In this document: in pieces, positions 35,536-43,395 of the stretch
Numbering within the stretch: position 1 is the first letter of the stretch
How the letters are laid out: every line of letters starts with the position of its first letter
NCBI RefSeq assembly: GCF_006716355.1
Contig: NZ_VFOW01000001.1
Coordinates: 2,914,001-2,978,000, forward strand
DNA: 64,000 nt
Reading direction: 5' to 3'
DNA from: Stackebrandtia endophytica
Lineage (GTDB): Bacteria > Actinomycetota > Actinomycetes > Mycobacteriales > Micromonosporaceae
The notes under the pieces: generated by a model
Told to the model about the DNA's origin: nothing
Database searches by the model: none
Seen by the model: only the letters and a program-made list of their open reading frames with translations
Made by a program: the position numbers and the translations under genes

Positions 35536-36423
35536 ATGACCAGTATCACCGTGCACAGTGAGCCGGGTTGCCACGCACAGCCCAATGAAGACGTCTACGC
35601 GGCCTCCCCCTCGATGGCCATCGTCATCGACGGCATCGCCGGCCGCCCGCATCCTGACTGTGTCCATGATGTTCGGTGGTTCGTCGCGCGACTGGGCGAG
35701 TCCGTCCAACGGTGGTGTGCGACGGGTGACCTCGGGGAGGGAATCGCCCGCTCGATAACGGAGACAGCTGATCTGCACGGGTCGATCTGCGACGTGTCGA
35801 ACCCTGTGGGCCCCGCCGCCGGGATAGGCGTCGTTCGCCTCGGCGCCGACCGTCTTGAATGGCTGGTACTCGGTCAGGTCACACTCGCCGTCTTCCACGA
35901 TCGGGACGTGGAGGTCGTGACCACCGGACAGCAGCATGTCGCGTCGAAACACCACGATGACGCCGATCGGCACCTGATCGGCGATCCCCGCAAGCACGCT
36001 GCTCTCGACCAGGTCAGGGAGGTCGAACTGGCCGCCCGAAACACCGTCGGCGGCTTCTGGGTGGCGGCGGACACCCCGGAGGCCGTACGGCATGCTCTCA
36101 CCGGGGAGCGTCGGCTGGGCGAGGTCACCAGGGCGATCCTCGCCACCGACGGCGCCGCACGGCTCGTCGACGTGTTTCGGCAGGAGACCTGGTCGGGCGT
36201 CGGCGACCTGATCGAGGTACACGGCCCGCAGGAGATGGTCCGTCGGGTGCGCGAGTGTGAAGCCGCCGACCCACTGGGCAGTCGATGGCCGCGCGCCACT
36301 ACCTCCGATGACGCGACCGTCGTCGTGATCCGTCCCTACAGCTGGACCTCCTCGACTCCATGCCGCGGTGGTGCAAGTTGCAGCTGCGCCTTCCGACATA
36401 AGTACATGTTCCCCCAGTCGTGA
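35536..36423 (+). CDS. PP2C-like protein phosphatase
   Basis: A 295-residue protein with degenerate PP2C motifs in order: PNEDVY near residue 17, IVIDGIAG near 32 (usual DGMGG), ILATDGAARLVD near 205 and SDDATVVVI near 265. The key metal Asp residues are kept. A paralogue with the same C-terminal block (HGPQEMVRRVRECE / HGPEEVVSRTREVE) is encoded at 58297-59142. The last 25 residues are Cys-rich and unlike the family. A matching Ser/Thr kinase is not in the window. Confidence 0.75.
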   Translation: MTSITVHSEPGCHAQPNEDVYAASPSMAIVIDGIAGRPHPDCVHDVRWFVARLGESVQRWCATGDLGEGIARSITETADLHGSICDVSNPVGPAAGIGVVRLGADRLEWLVLGQVTLAVFHDRDVEVVTTGQQHVASKHHDDADRHLIGDPRKHAALDQVREVELAARNTVGGFWVAADTPEAVRHALTGERRLGEVTRAILATDGAARLVDVFRQETWSGVGDLIEVHGPQEMVRRVRECEAADPLGSRWPRATTSDDATVVVIRPYSWTSSTPCRGGASCSCAFRHKYMFPQS

Positions 36424-36674
36424 GCGGCGAGACAAAACATTAACTTCCACATTGTGCAGTGCACATCGGACCAACTTCCCGTTCGACGTCCTCGCCGGTG
36501 AGGCGGCTGCCCACCCCGGTGAATCGTATCGACCTCGACAATCCTTTATGGATGCTGAATTGCCCGATATACCCCAGTTGTCACCTGTCCACCGTCGACC
36601 CATAGGGTTCGGACCCCGCGCGGGATACATCGAACCATCAATATGCGACGAACGAACACATGTTGGAGACAGGG

Positions 36675-37556
36675 TTGAACGACAACAGAATCGCGAGGTC
36701 AACGGCCACTGTGGTGGGAACCATTTTGGCCGCAGTGGCGCTCGTAGGATGCGAAGAGTCAAACATGGATCCCGCAGAGGAGATCCAAGCCGCCTTCTTC
36801 GAAGGCACCGAAACGTTCACCATCGCCGACCACACCGTCAACGTGTCGTGTTCGGGCAGTTTCGTCTCGGACGGACCGGTTGTCATCCTCCTGCACGGCG
36901 GTGGTGACGACCTGACCGCGATGGCCGATTTTCAGACGGCGCTCAGCGCCGACAACCGGGTGTGCTCCTACGACCGACTCGGCGCGGGCGCCAGCGACCA
37001 GCCGGACGGCCCGCAGGACTACGCCGCGATCGGGGCGACGCTGACCGGTGTGATCGACGCCGTGTCCGGAGGCGAGCCCGTCGTCCTCGTCGGTCACTCG
37101 ATGGGCGGACTGATCGCCGCCAGGTATGCACCCGACCATCAGGACAAGGTCGCCGGTGCCGTGCTGTTGGACGCCACCTCACCGACTGCGGCGGGTGACC
37201 TGGAGGCACGGATACCGGAGGAGGCTGAAGGCGGCGCGGCCCAGCTGCGACAGGACACGCTGGCGGTCTTCGCGGGCGAGAACCCGGAGCAGTTGGTGTT
37301 CGCCGACGGGGAGGTGCAGTCGGCCGGTGACATTCCGGTGCGGGTGCTCCAGCACGGCGTGCAGTACCTCGCCGAAGCCGAACCCGAGTACGGGGAAGGC
37401 CTGGAAGAAGACTGGACCGCAGGCCAGGAGGCATGGCTCGGCCTCTCCAGTGACAGCCGATTGGACACGGTCGACGACAGCGGCCACTACATCTACCTTG
37501 ACGCACCCGAAGCCGCCCTGGAGGCCGTCAAGGACGTAGTCACCCGCGCCAGCTAG
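36675..37556 (+). CDS. Alpha/beta hydrolase lipoprotein
   Basis: Exported lipoprotein hydrolase, 293 residues from the TTG start at 36675, which has GGAG 6 bases upstream; ATG 36660 is the alternative and lacks a ribosome site. A short hydrophobic signal ends in the lipobox AVALVGC. The hydrolase domain carries VVILLHGGGDDLTAM, the nucleophile elbow GHSMGGLIAA (Ser near residue 145) and the final histidine in VDDSGHYIYLDAP. The acid is probably near residues 170-180 (LLDATSP). It is likely a membrane-anchored esterase or lipase outside the cell. Confidence 0.85.
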   Translation: MNDNRIARSTATVVGTILAAVALVGCEESNMDPAEEIQAAFFEGTETFTIADHTVNVSCSGSFVSDGPVVILLHGGGDDLTAMADFQTALSADNRVCSYDRLGAGASDQPDGPQDYAAIGATLTGVIDAVSGGEPVVLVGHSMGGLIAARYAPDHQDKVAGAVLLDATSPTAAGDLEARIPEEAEGGAAQLRQDTLAVFAGENPEQLVFADGEVQSAGDIPVRVLQHGVQYLAEAEPEYGEGLEEDWTAGQEAWLGLSSDSRLDTVDDSGHYIYLDAPEAALEAVKDVVTRAS

Positions 37557-37613
37557 CCGCCGGGTCCTCGCAGGTCGCCGGAGTGGGGCGACATCCACCC
37601 GGGAATGCGAAAC

Positions 37614-37642
37614 GCGGCAGGAGTCCGATGACTTCCTGCCGC
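37614..37642 (+). terminator. Hairpin terminator after the lipoprotein hydrolase gene
   Basis: GCGGCAGGA (37614-37622) pairs with TCCTGCCGC (37634-37642), with further pairing inside, followed by GTTCTTCC. It lies 58 bp after the stop. Confidence 0.6.
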
Positions 37643-37701
37643 GTTCTTCCAGCTCATAGAGCCGATAGTGGCGGAGACCGTGTTCAGGCTCCACCACTTC
37701 G

Positions 37702-37789
37702 TGGCGGAGGATAGGGGATTCGAACCCCTGAGGGCGTTAACCCAACCCGCTTTCCAAGCGAGCGCCATAGGCCACTAGGCGAATCCTCC
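37702..37789 (-). tRNA. tRNA-Ser(GGA)
   Basis: An 88-nt class II tRNA on the minus strand with CCA encoded. The acceptor stem GGAGGAT (from 37789) pairs with ATCCTCC (37706-37712); the anticodon loop TTGGAAA gives GGA; the variable arm is long, as expected for serine; the T-arm GGGGTTCGAATCCCC is standard. Reads UCC and UCU codons. Confidence 0.97.
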
Positions 37790-37961
37790 GCGAAGCAGAA
37801 TACGCGATGCCCCGGAGGCGATGCCACGGGGTGAACCGCAACCGCATGGGCCCGGTCACGTCGCTGTGAGGAGGCGGCATGTGAGGTGTGTCCCGGCGGC
37901 GCGTCGCCGAAGGCGACGCGATGCAAGACTGGGGTGCTCACCTCGCCCAGAAGGAGTCGTC

Positions 37962-38222
37962 TTGTTCGTCGTGGAACTGAAGTTCGGGCCCGAAACCGAA
38001 CGGCTGGCACTGCGTCCGGCGCATCGTGATCTGTTGAAGCAGTGGCACGGTGAGGGACTGGTTCACGCCGCCGGTCCGTTCGAAGACGGAACCGGTGCCC
38101 TGTTGCTGATCAACCTCGACGACGAGAACGCCGTCGACGACCTGCTGGCGAAGGACCCCTACTACACCGCCCCCGGTGTGACGGTCGTGCGGCGCCAGGA
38201 GTGGAACCCGCTGCTGGGCTGA
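37962..38222 (+). CDS. YciI-like protein
   Basis: An 86-residue YCII-domain protein (ferredoxin-like fold). The core reads HRDLLKQWHGEGLVHAAGPF and GALLLINLDDENAVDDLLAKDPY; the conserved His and Asp of the YciI pocket are present (H near 22, D near 65). Start is TTG 37962 with AAGGAG 5 bases upstream. Such proteins act as small dehydrochlorinase- or lyase-like enzymes or as companions of ECF sigma factors; none is adjacent here. Confidence 0.88.
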   Translation: MFVVELKFGPETERLALRPAHRDLLKQWHGEGLVHAAGPFEDGTGALLLINLDDENAVDDLLAKDPYYTAPGVTVVRRQEWNPLLG

Positions 38223-38232
38223 GGATCGGCGA

Positions 38233-39174
38233 TCAGGCGTCGAAGTCGCCGATGCCGCCGGCAAGCAGTCGAGCTTCCAGACCGTCGAGATGGCGGCGCA
38301 GGCCCGCCTCGAACAGTTCCTCCATGTCCACCGGATCCTCCAGACCACCGAGGTGCGGGAACTCGCCGGCGCTGAACAGCTCGTCGAACTCACGGGCGCG
38401 CTGAATCCACCATTGATCGATGGTCTGATCGCTCTGTCGCCTGAGCTCCACCTCATCCAAAAGGGATAGCGCGAGGCTGCGCACGAACGCGGTCAACAGC
38501 ATGACCTCACCGACCGCCTCCCGAAGCGGCAACCCGTCGCGTACCAGGGTGCCCACTGCCCACTCTGTCTCGGCGACGGCGTTCGGCGCCATCATGGGGC
38601 GGGTCAACGAGATCACACCCGCCAGCCAGGTGTGACGACGAAACAGATTCCACTGTCGACGGCAAGCCAGATCGAGCCGGTCGCGCCAGTGCTCCGGAAC
38701 GGGCCGGGGCATCGGCTCACCGAACACCTCATTGGACATCTGTTGCAGCAGATCGTCTTTGCCGCTGACATGGTGATAGAGCGACATGACCCCGACATTC
38801 AGTTCCACCGCGATGCGGCGCATCGAGACCGCGCCGATCCCCTCGCGGTCGGCCAAGGTCATGGCGGCCCGCACGATCTGACGCCGATCCAGTTTCGCGG
38901 ACGGTTCACGGCCGTCCGGCGGCTCGACCGATCGGGGAGCGGGACCGGCTTTGACCACCGTTCCGATGCCCTGCACCGGTTCCACCAGTCCGTCGCGTTG
39001 CAGCACCGCCTGCACCTTGGTGGCGGTGGCGATCGCGACGTTCCACTCCCGGGAGATCTGACGACTGGACGGGATCTTGTCACCGGGACGCAATCGACCG
39101 TCGGCGATGCGGTCGGCTATGTCCGCCGCGATGCGCCGGTACACCGGCGATCGGGATGGGTTCGACTCGGTCAC
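38233..39174 (-). CDS. GntR/TetR hybrid transcriptional regulator
   Basis: A 313-residue two-headed regulator. Residues 10-75 are a GntR winged helix (RIADGRLRPGDKIPSSRQIS, then RDGLVEPVQGIGTVV); residues 95-145 are a TetR-type helix-turn-helix (MRRIAVELNVGVMSLYHHVS); the rest is a TetR_C ligand domain. Two DNA-binding domains in one chain are uncommon but known in actinomycetes. It diverges from the GNAT/C45 pair over a gap with repeated GTAC half-sites (39182-39317), which it probably binds; the ligand is unknown. Confidence 0.9.
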   Translation of the reverse strand: MTESNPSRSPVYRRIAADIADRIADGRLRPGDKIPSSRQISREWNVAIATATKVQAVLQRDGLVEPVQGIGTVVKAGPAPRSVEPPDGREPSAKLDRRQIVRAAMTLADREGIGAVSMRRIAVELNVGVMSLYHHVSGKDDLLQQMSNEVFGEPMPRPVPEHWRDRLDLACRRQWNLFRRHTWLAGVISLTRPMMAPNAVAETEWAVGTLVRDGLPLREAVGEVMLLTAFVRSLALSLLDEVELRRQSDQTIDQWWIQRAREFDELFSAGEFPHLGGLEDPVDMEELFEAGLRRHLDGLEARLLAGGIGDFDA

Positions 39175-39181
39175 TCGGCAA

Positions 39182-39317
39182 GTGTACTACCTCTGACCTA
39201 GTACACCCGGCCCCACGTATAACACCCTACTTGGTGGTCAGGTCACGGTAATCCCAGTCGCACATAGTACTCATAGTACGGTCACGGCCTATCAAAAGCA
39301 GTACACATACGCTGTAC
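39182..39317. promoter_or_regulatory. Cluster of GTAC-type operator half-sites in the divergent gap
   Basis: GTGTACT (39182-39188) and AGTACAC (39200-39206) form a perfect inverted repeat with 18-bp centre spacing, 8 bp from the regulator's start. TAGTAC is repeated in tandem at about 39265-39279, and GTACA/TGTAC form a third inverted pair at 39301-39305 and 39313-39317. GntR proteins bind GTxxAC-like sites, so these probably control both the regulator and the GNAT/C45 genes. Confidence 0.6.
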
Positions 39318-39365
39318 GAACTTCGACGCCCCCCGAGGAGAACCACCATCGACATCTCACCCGCC

Positions 39366-39902
39366 GTGGCGATTCTGGCCGAGGCGTTCATGACCGATCC
39401 GGTGATCAGCTGGGTCTTCCCCGATGCGGACGACCGCCGCATCGCCCAAGAGGTGCTGTATCAACCGATGGCGCACCAGGCCGCCCGAGCCGGACTGGTT
39501 CAGTCCAGCGAGACCGCGGCGGCGATCTGGATCGACTACGAGCCGAACGAACCACCCGACCTGGAACCCGACCCCCACCCCGCACTGAACCGCAACGCCG
39601 AACGCCTGACCAGCCTCGGCGAGGCGACCGGCGCGCGTCATCCGACCCACGTCGCCCACCGCTACCTGGCGGCGATCGGGGTTCTGCCGTCACACCACGG
39701 CAGGGGGCTGGGAACCGCACTACTCCATAGCGGACTGATGACCGATCGTCCGGTCTATCTGGAGGCCACCACCGAACGGAGTCGGCAATTGTATCGGCGC
39801 CACGGCTTCGTCGACTTCGGCGATCCGATTCACATCGACGACTCACCTCCCTTGTGGCCGATGTGGCGTGAGGGCGACAACCTGAACAGGAGCACACCAT
39901 GA
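39366..39902 (+). CDS. GNAT acetyltransferase with unclear start
   Basis: GNAT-type N-acetyltransferase of about 178 residues. The acetyl-CoA loop reads YLAAIGVLPSHHGRGLGTALL, followed by PVYLEATTERSRQLYRRHGF. GTG 39366 is the first standard start, but it has no ribosome site and trims the first helix. GAGGAG (39335-39340) sits 7 bases before an in-frame ATC at 39348, which would add six residues (IDISPA) that fit the family. Either a rare ATC start is used or an ATG was lost. It is coupled to the C45 gene by ATGA. Confidence 0.8.
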   Translation: MAILAEAFMTDPVISWVFPDADDRRIAQEVLYQPMAHQAARAGLVQSSETAAAIWIDYEPNEPPDLEPDPHPALNRNAERLTSLGEATGARHPTHVAHRYLAAIGVLPSHHGRGLGTALLHSGLMTDRPVYLEATTERSRQLYRRHGFVDFGDPIHIDDSPPLWPMWREGDNLNRSTP

Positions 39903-41068
39903 CCGTGAACCGCCGACGTGTCGCCGGAGGCGACGACACCTTCATGACCGTCGACCACCTGACGGTGTCGGGAAGTCAGCAGGAGATCGGCCGCGCTCTG
40001 GCCGCCGAAGCCGCCACGGCATACGGATGGCAACCGATGCCGGTGCAGAACCGTGACATCGGCCGGGCGCGCCGAGCCTGGTTTCAATCGCACTGGCCTG
40101 AACATCATGAACGGATGGTGGGTGCGGCGCAGTTCGTCGGCGCCGACCTGGCCGCCGACGAGGTCCACCTCGACGGGTGGGCCGGCATCCCGCAGGGTTC
40201 CGGCTGCTCGGTCCTGTGGTCTCCGCCCGATCCGGCGACCGGTGAGCACGGCCTCGCGGGCCGAAACTATGACTTCTTCACCACCAGCGCCACCGAGCTG
40301 GCGATGCTGCTGGCCGGCGCGCCAGTCCCCGAATCATTGGATGAGGCACCGATGTCGTCTCGTCCCTACCTGATCACCTGCCTCCCGGACGACGGGCTCG
40401 CCAGCAGCTTCATCACGATGAACGACCTCAGCGGCTGCATGGACGGGATCAACGAGGCGGGTCTGATGATCACCCTGTTGATCGCCGACGCCGAAAACGC
40501 CACCGGTCCCGACGAGGCGCTGCAACCGCAGGTGGGGGTGGAGTCGACGCAGCTCCTGCGGTACGTACTCGATCGTTGCACCACAGTGGAAGAGGCGAAG
40601 GCGGCGATGCTGGGTGCCAAGTCCTACGATCTCGGTCCGGGCCTGCACTACCTGGTCGCCGACGCCGACGGGCGGGCCTTCGTGTGGGAACGCAGTCAGC
40701 ATTTCCAGGAACACGTCATCGACGCCGACGGCGCGATGTGCGTGACCAACCATCCGCTGCACCGGCATCCGATGGGAAGTCCGCTGCCACAGGACAACCC
40801 CGAGACGATGCGGACCTACGCACGATCGACCGCGCTTCAACAGCACGCGGGAGACGATCGGGCCATGACACCGGAGCGGATGCGGGCCGGCCTCGACGAC
40901 GTCAGGTTCACCGCCGACAACGGCGACGGCTATCCGATCCGCACCCTGTGGCGCACCGTCTTCGATGTGACCGCCAAAACCATGTCGGTTCACTTCTATC
41001 TCGGCGACGACGCCGACGGGCAGCCCCGATACAGCCCGGAACTGACCGTCAGCGCGGTTCGGGATTGA
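39899..41068 (+). CDS. C45-family (acyl-transferase/amidase) Ntn hydrolase
   Basis: A 389-residue protein of the C45/linear amide hydrolase group, related to acyl-CoA:6-aminopenicillanate acyltransferase. The self-cleavage/nucleophile Cys is in GSGCSVLW (near residue 100), and the family GRNYDF segment follows at about residue 120. MCVTNHPLHRHP near the end of the core is also typical. Coupled to the GNAT gene and divergent from the GntR/TetR regulator, so the pair may process one small acylated molecule. This is inferred from neighbours. Confidence 0.85.
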   Translation: MTVNRRRVAGGDDTFMTVDHLTVSGSQQEIGRALAAEAATAYGWQPMPVQNRDIGRARRAWFQSHWPEHHERMVGAAQFVGADLAADEVHLDGWAGIPQGSGCSVLWSPPDPATGEHGLAGRNYDFFTTSATELAMLLAGAPVPESLDEAPMSSRPYLITCLPDDGLASSFITMNDLSGCMDGINEAGLMITLLIADAENATGPDEALQPQVGVESTQLLRYVLDRCTTVEEAKAAMLGAKSYDLGPGLHYLVADADGRAFVWERSQHFQEHVIDADGAMCVTNHPLHRHPMGSPLPQDNPETMRTYARSTALQQHAGDDRAMTPERMRAGLDDVRFTADNGDGYPIRTLWRTVFDVTAKTMSVHFYLGDDADGQPRYSPELTVSAVRD

Positions 41069-41070
41069 GT

Positions 41071-41106
41071 ACTCGGGTCGGTCGGAGACATCCGGCCGAC
41101 CCGAGT
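41071..41106. terminator. Bidirectional hairpin between convergent genes
   Basis: ACTCGGGTCGG (41071-41081) pairs perfectly with 41096-41106. It sits between the stops of the C45 gene (+) and the methyltransferase gene (-), so it probably serves both. Confidence 0.75.
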
Positions 41107-41109
41107 TCG

Positions 41110-41859
41110 TCAGGCGGGCTTGATCGCCTCGAAGGTCCAGACACCCGACGTCGAGGTCGGGGCGTCGTCGGAGTAGTCACCGACCACGGCGACGTCCTCG
41201 AATCCGGCCGAACGCAGCATCTCGGTGAACTCCGCCAACCCGAACCACAGTAGACGGAAGATCTGAAGCTGGGTGGTCACCAACGTGTCATCGCGCCACA
41301 ACTCGTACCGCAGCCACTGGGTGACCTGCTGCGCGAGTTGATCGACGGCGACGTGCATCGTCTGCATCGTCAACAGGTCGGCATCGTCCCACCAGTGCCG
41401 CATCGGCGGCAAGGCCGAGTCGAAGGACGGGGCCGGAATGTCGAGGATCAACCGGCCACCGGGTATCAGGTTCTCGTGAAAGTTCCGCAGTACGGTCGTC
41501 ACCGCGTCCCGATCCGGTAGCAGGATCAACGAACCGCACGGCACGATGACCGCCTGGTAGGCGCCCCGATCCCGATGGGTGAGCATGTCGCCCACCGACA
41601 CCGACGCCTCGACCCCCTCCCGAGCAGCATTGGTTCGGCACACCGCGAGCATCTGTTCGGACAGGTCGTACCCGCGAACGTCGAATCCGTCGCGCAGCAA
41701 CCGGATCAGGATGCGCCCGGTGCCCACCGCCGGTTCCAGAATCGGCCCGGTGACACCGGCGAGGCTGCGGGTGTAGTGCTCGACGTCGCCGAAGGAGTGC
41801 CCGATCGGCTTGTCCAGGTCGTAGATGCGTGCGCAGAGGTCGCCGTAAGCGAAGGTCAT
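41110..41859 (-). CDS. SAM-dependent methyltransferase
   Basis: A class I methyltransferase of 249 residues. Motif I reads ILEPAVGTGRILI with the acidic strand end GYDLSEQML; AVIVPCGSLILLPD and GGRLILDIPAP are motifs II/III. ATG 41859 has AAGGAG 6 bases upstream; longer frames upstream do not fit. Substrate unknown; the gene is alone. Confidence 0.9.
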   Translation of the reverse strand: MTFAYGDLCARIYDLDKPIGHSFGDVEHYTRSLAGVTGPILEPAVGTGRILIRLLRDGFDVRGYDLSEQMLAVCRTNAAREGVEASVSVGDMLTHRDRGAYQAVIVPCGSLILLPDRDAVTTVLRNFHENLIPGGRLILDIPAPSFDSALPPMRHWWDDADLLTMQTMHVAVDQLAQQVTQWLRYELWRDDTLVTTQLQIFRLLWFGLAEFTEMLRSAGFEDVAVVGDYSDDAPTSTSGVWTFEAIKPA

Positions 41860-42079
41860 GTTGCTCCTTGACGGAATGGGTGAGGCGACCATATGGCCGG
41901 GCACGGCGGGCGGCAACCGATTTGACCTTCGGCGAAGAGTTCCGGCACGACTACCATGTGTCGATGATCAGTTCAATCGCTCGGTCACCCCGGATTGTCG
42001 CGACCCTTTGTCCTATTGCGGCAGACTATTGGTCCATAGTGTCATTGAGGAGCACCCCGTTTCCTTGAAGGAGAACGTG

Positions 42080-42481
42080 ATGCTCAAAAGGACCATGCAA
42101 ACCGTGGCGATGGCCGTGATCGCGATCGTGACCTCGTTCGCGCTCGCCGCGACGGCCCACGCCGCCGACATGACCATCCGCACCACCGACGACAACCCCG
42201 GCGGCAAGCTGGAGTTCACTCAAAACGGCGACATCGTGAAGCTGTGCGACACGCAGGCCGACGGGTGGCGCGCGGTTGGTTACGTCATCAAACCCAATGG
42301 TTCTCGGCAGTACATGCTCGCCGCCAGTGGCAACGGAAACTGTACGACCAAGCGGGCCAACCAGGGTTCGCCCTACAACCTCGTCGAGGGAACCACCTAC
42401 ACCTTCAAGGTGTGCCTGGACAAGGACAACAGCAACACCTCCGACGACAGGTTCTGTCGCTCGGCCAAGATGAAGGCGTAA
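42080..42481 (+). CDS. Small secreted protein with four cysteines
   Basis: A 133-residue protein with a clear signal peptide: MLKRTMQTVAMAVIAIVTSF then a cut after ATAHA, near residue 28. The mature part of about 105 residues holds four cysteines (KLCD, GNCTT, KVCLD, RFCRS), enough for two disulfides. GAAGGAGA lies 5 bases before the ATG. I recognise no family; size and cysteine pattern fit a secreted structural, inhibitor-like or antimicrobial protein, but nothing proves a role. Confidence 0.75.
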   Translation: MLKRTMQTVAMAVIAIVTSFALAATAHAADMTIRTTDDNPGGKLEFTQNGDIVKLCDTQADGWRAVGYVIKPNGSRQYMLAASGNGNCTTKRANQGSPYNLVEGTTYTFKVCLDKDNSNTSDDRFCRSAKMKA

Positions 42482-42579
42482 TTCACGGGGGGTCGGTGCG
42501 TTGAGCATCGACCCCTGTCATATGGGGCGAATATGCACCGGCTCGCCACGATGGGACCACCCGGCTGTGGAGGTCCGCC

Positions 42580-43392
42580 TTGCTGTCCCGACTGATCCCC
42601 GCACTACTCGCCACCAGCCTGTTGATCGGTGTCCCCGGTCAATCAACGGCCGATGAGGTCCTACCCGCGTGTCCGGAGATCTTCGCGCACGGCGGATACC
42701 CGAGTGGACCCGATCCGTGGGAACGCGATCAGGTGCGGCAGCCCAACAACCCGACCGCACTGGCCGACTATCGAGCCAGGGGCGCGGTCGGAGTCGAAGC
42801 CGACGTTCAGCTGACCAGGGACGGCACCAAGGCCGTCATGTGGCACAACGACACCTCCAACGCGCTGACCGGGTCGAAGGCACCCATCAACACCCTGTGG
42901 TGGAACGCCGGAACCGACAAACTCAACGGTCGCACCCTGAAGGTGGGGCCGTATCAGGGCGAAGTCGTGTACACCCTTCGCCAGTACCTCGACGCGATCC
43001 ACGGTCTGAACATGGTTCCGCTGATCGAGGTCAAGGGCGCGGCGAAGCAGTCGCTGCTGCACTCCGACACCGCGATCCGCGACCGTGCCTGGTCCGAGCT
43101 ACTCGATCCGATAGCCGAACGCATCGGGCGGCAGGAGATCATGCTGTACACCCACGACGCAGCCCTCAAACCGGTACTGGCCGAACGCGCCGCGGCCGCG
43201 GGTCTGGCCGGTGTCGTCGCCGGTGGTCCACATCGACCGGTGTGGCCCGACACGGTGGACTGGGAGGAGCCGCCACCGTCGTGGCAGGGCAACGAATCCT
43301 CCTGGCAGGCGGCGCTGGCGAACCAACCGCAACGCATCGCCACCGACTGGCCGGCCGAGTTGGCCGAGTGGCTTGCCGGACGTTGTCAGTGA
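42580..43392 (+). CDS. Secreted glycerophosphodiester phosphodiesterase-like protein
   Basis: A 270-residue GDPD-family protein with a signal peptide (MLSRLIPALLATSLLIGVPG, cut near 24). The catalytic start is FAHGGYPSGP (usual HRG), followed by VEADVQLTRDGTKAVMWHND, which carries the metal ligands E/D and H. VPLIEVKG supplies the third acidic ligand. TTG 42580 has GGAGG 6 bases upstream. Outside the cell it would cut glycerophosphodiesters to glycerol-3-phosphate and an alcohol. The 3' end faces the MFS gene. Confidence 0.88.
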   Translation: MLSRLIPALLATSLLIGVPGQSTADEVLPACPEIFAHGGYPSGPDPWERDQVRQPNNPTALADYRARGAVGVEADVQLTRDGTKAVMWHNDTSNALTGSKAPINTLWWNAGTDKLNGRTLKVGPYQGEVVYTLRQYLDAIHGLNMVPLIEVKGAAKQSLLHSDTAIRDRAWSELLDPIAERIGRQEIMLYTHDAALKPVLAERAAAAGLAGVVAGGPHRPVWPDTVDWEEPPPSWQGNESSWQAALANQPQRIATDWPAELAEWLAGRCQ

Positions 43393-43395
43393 GCC

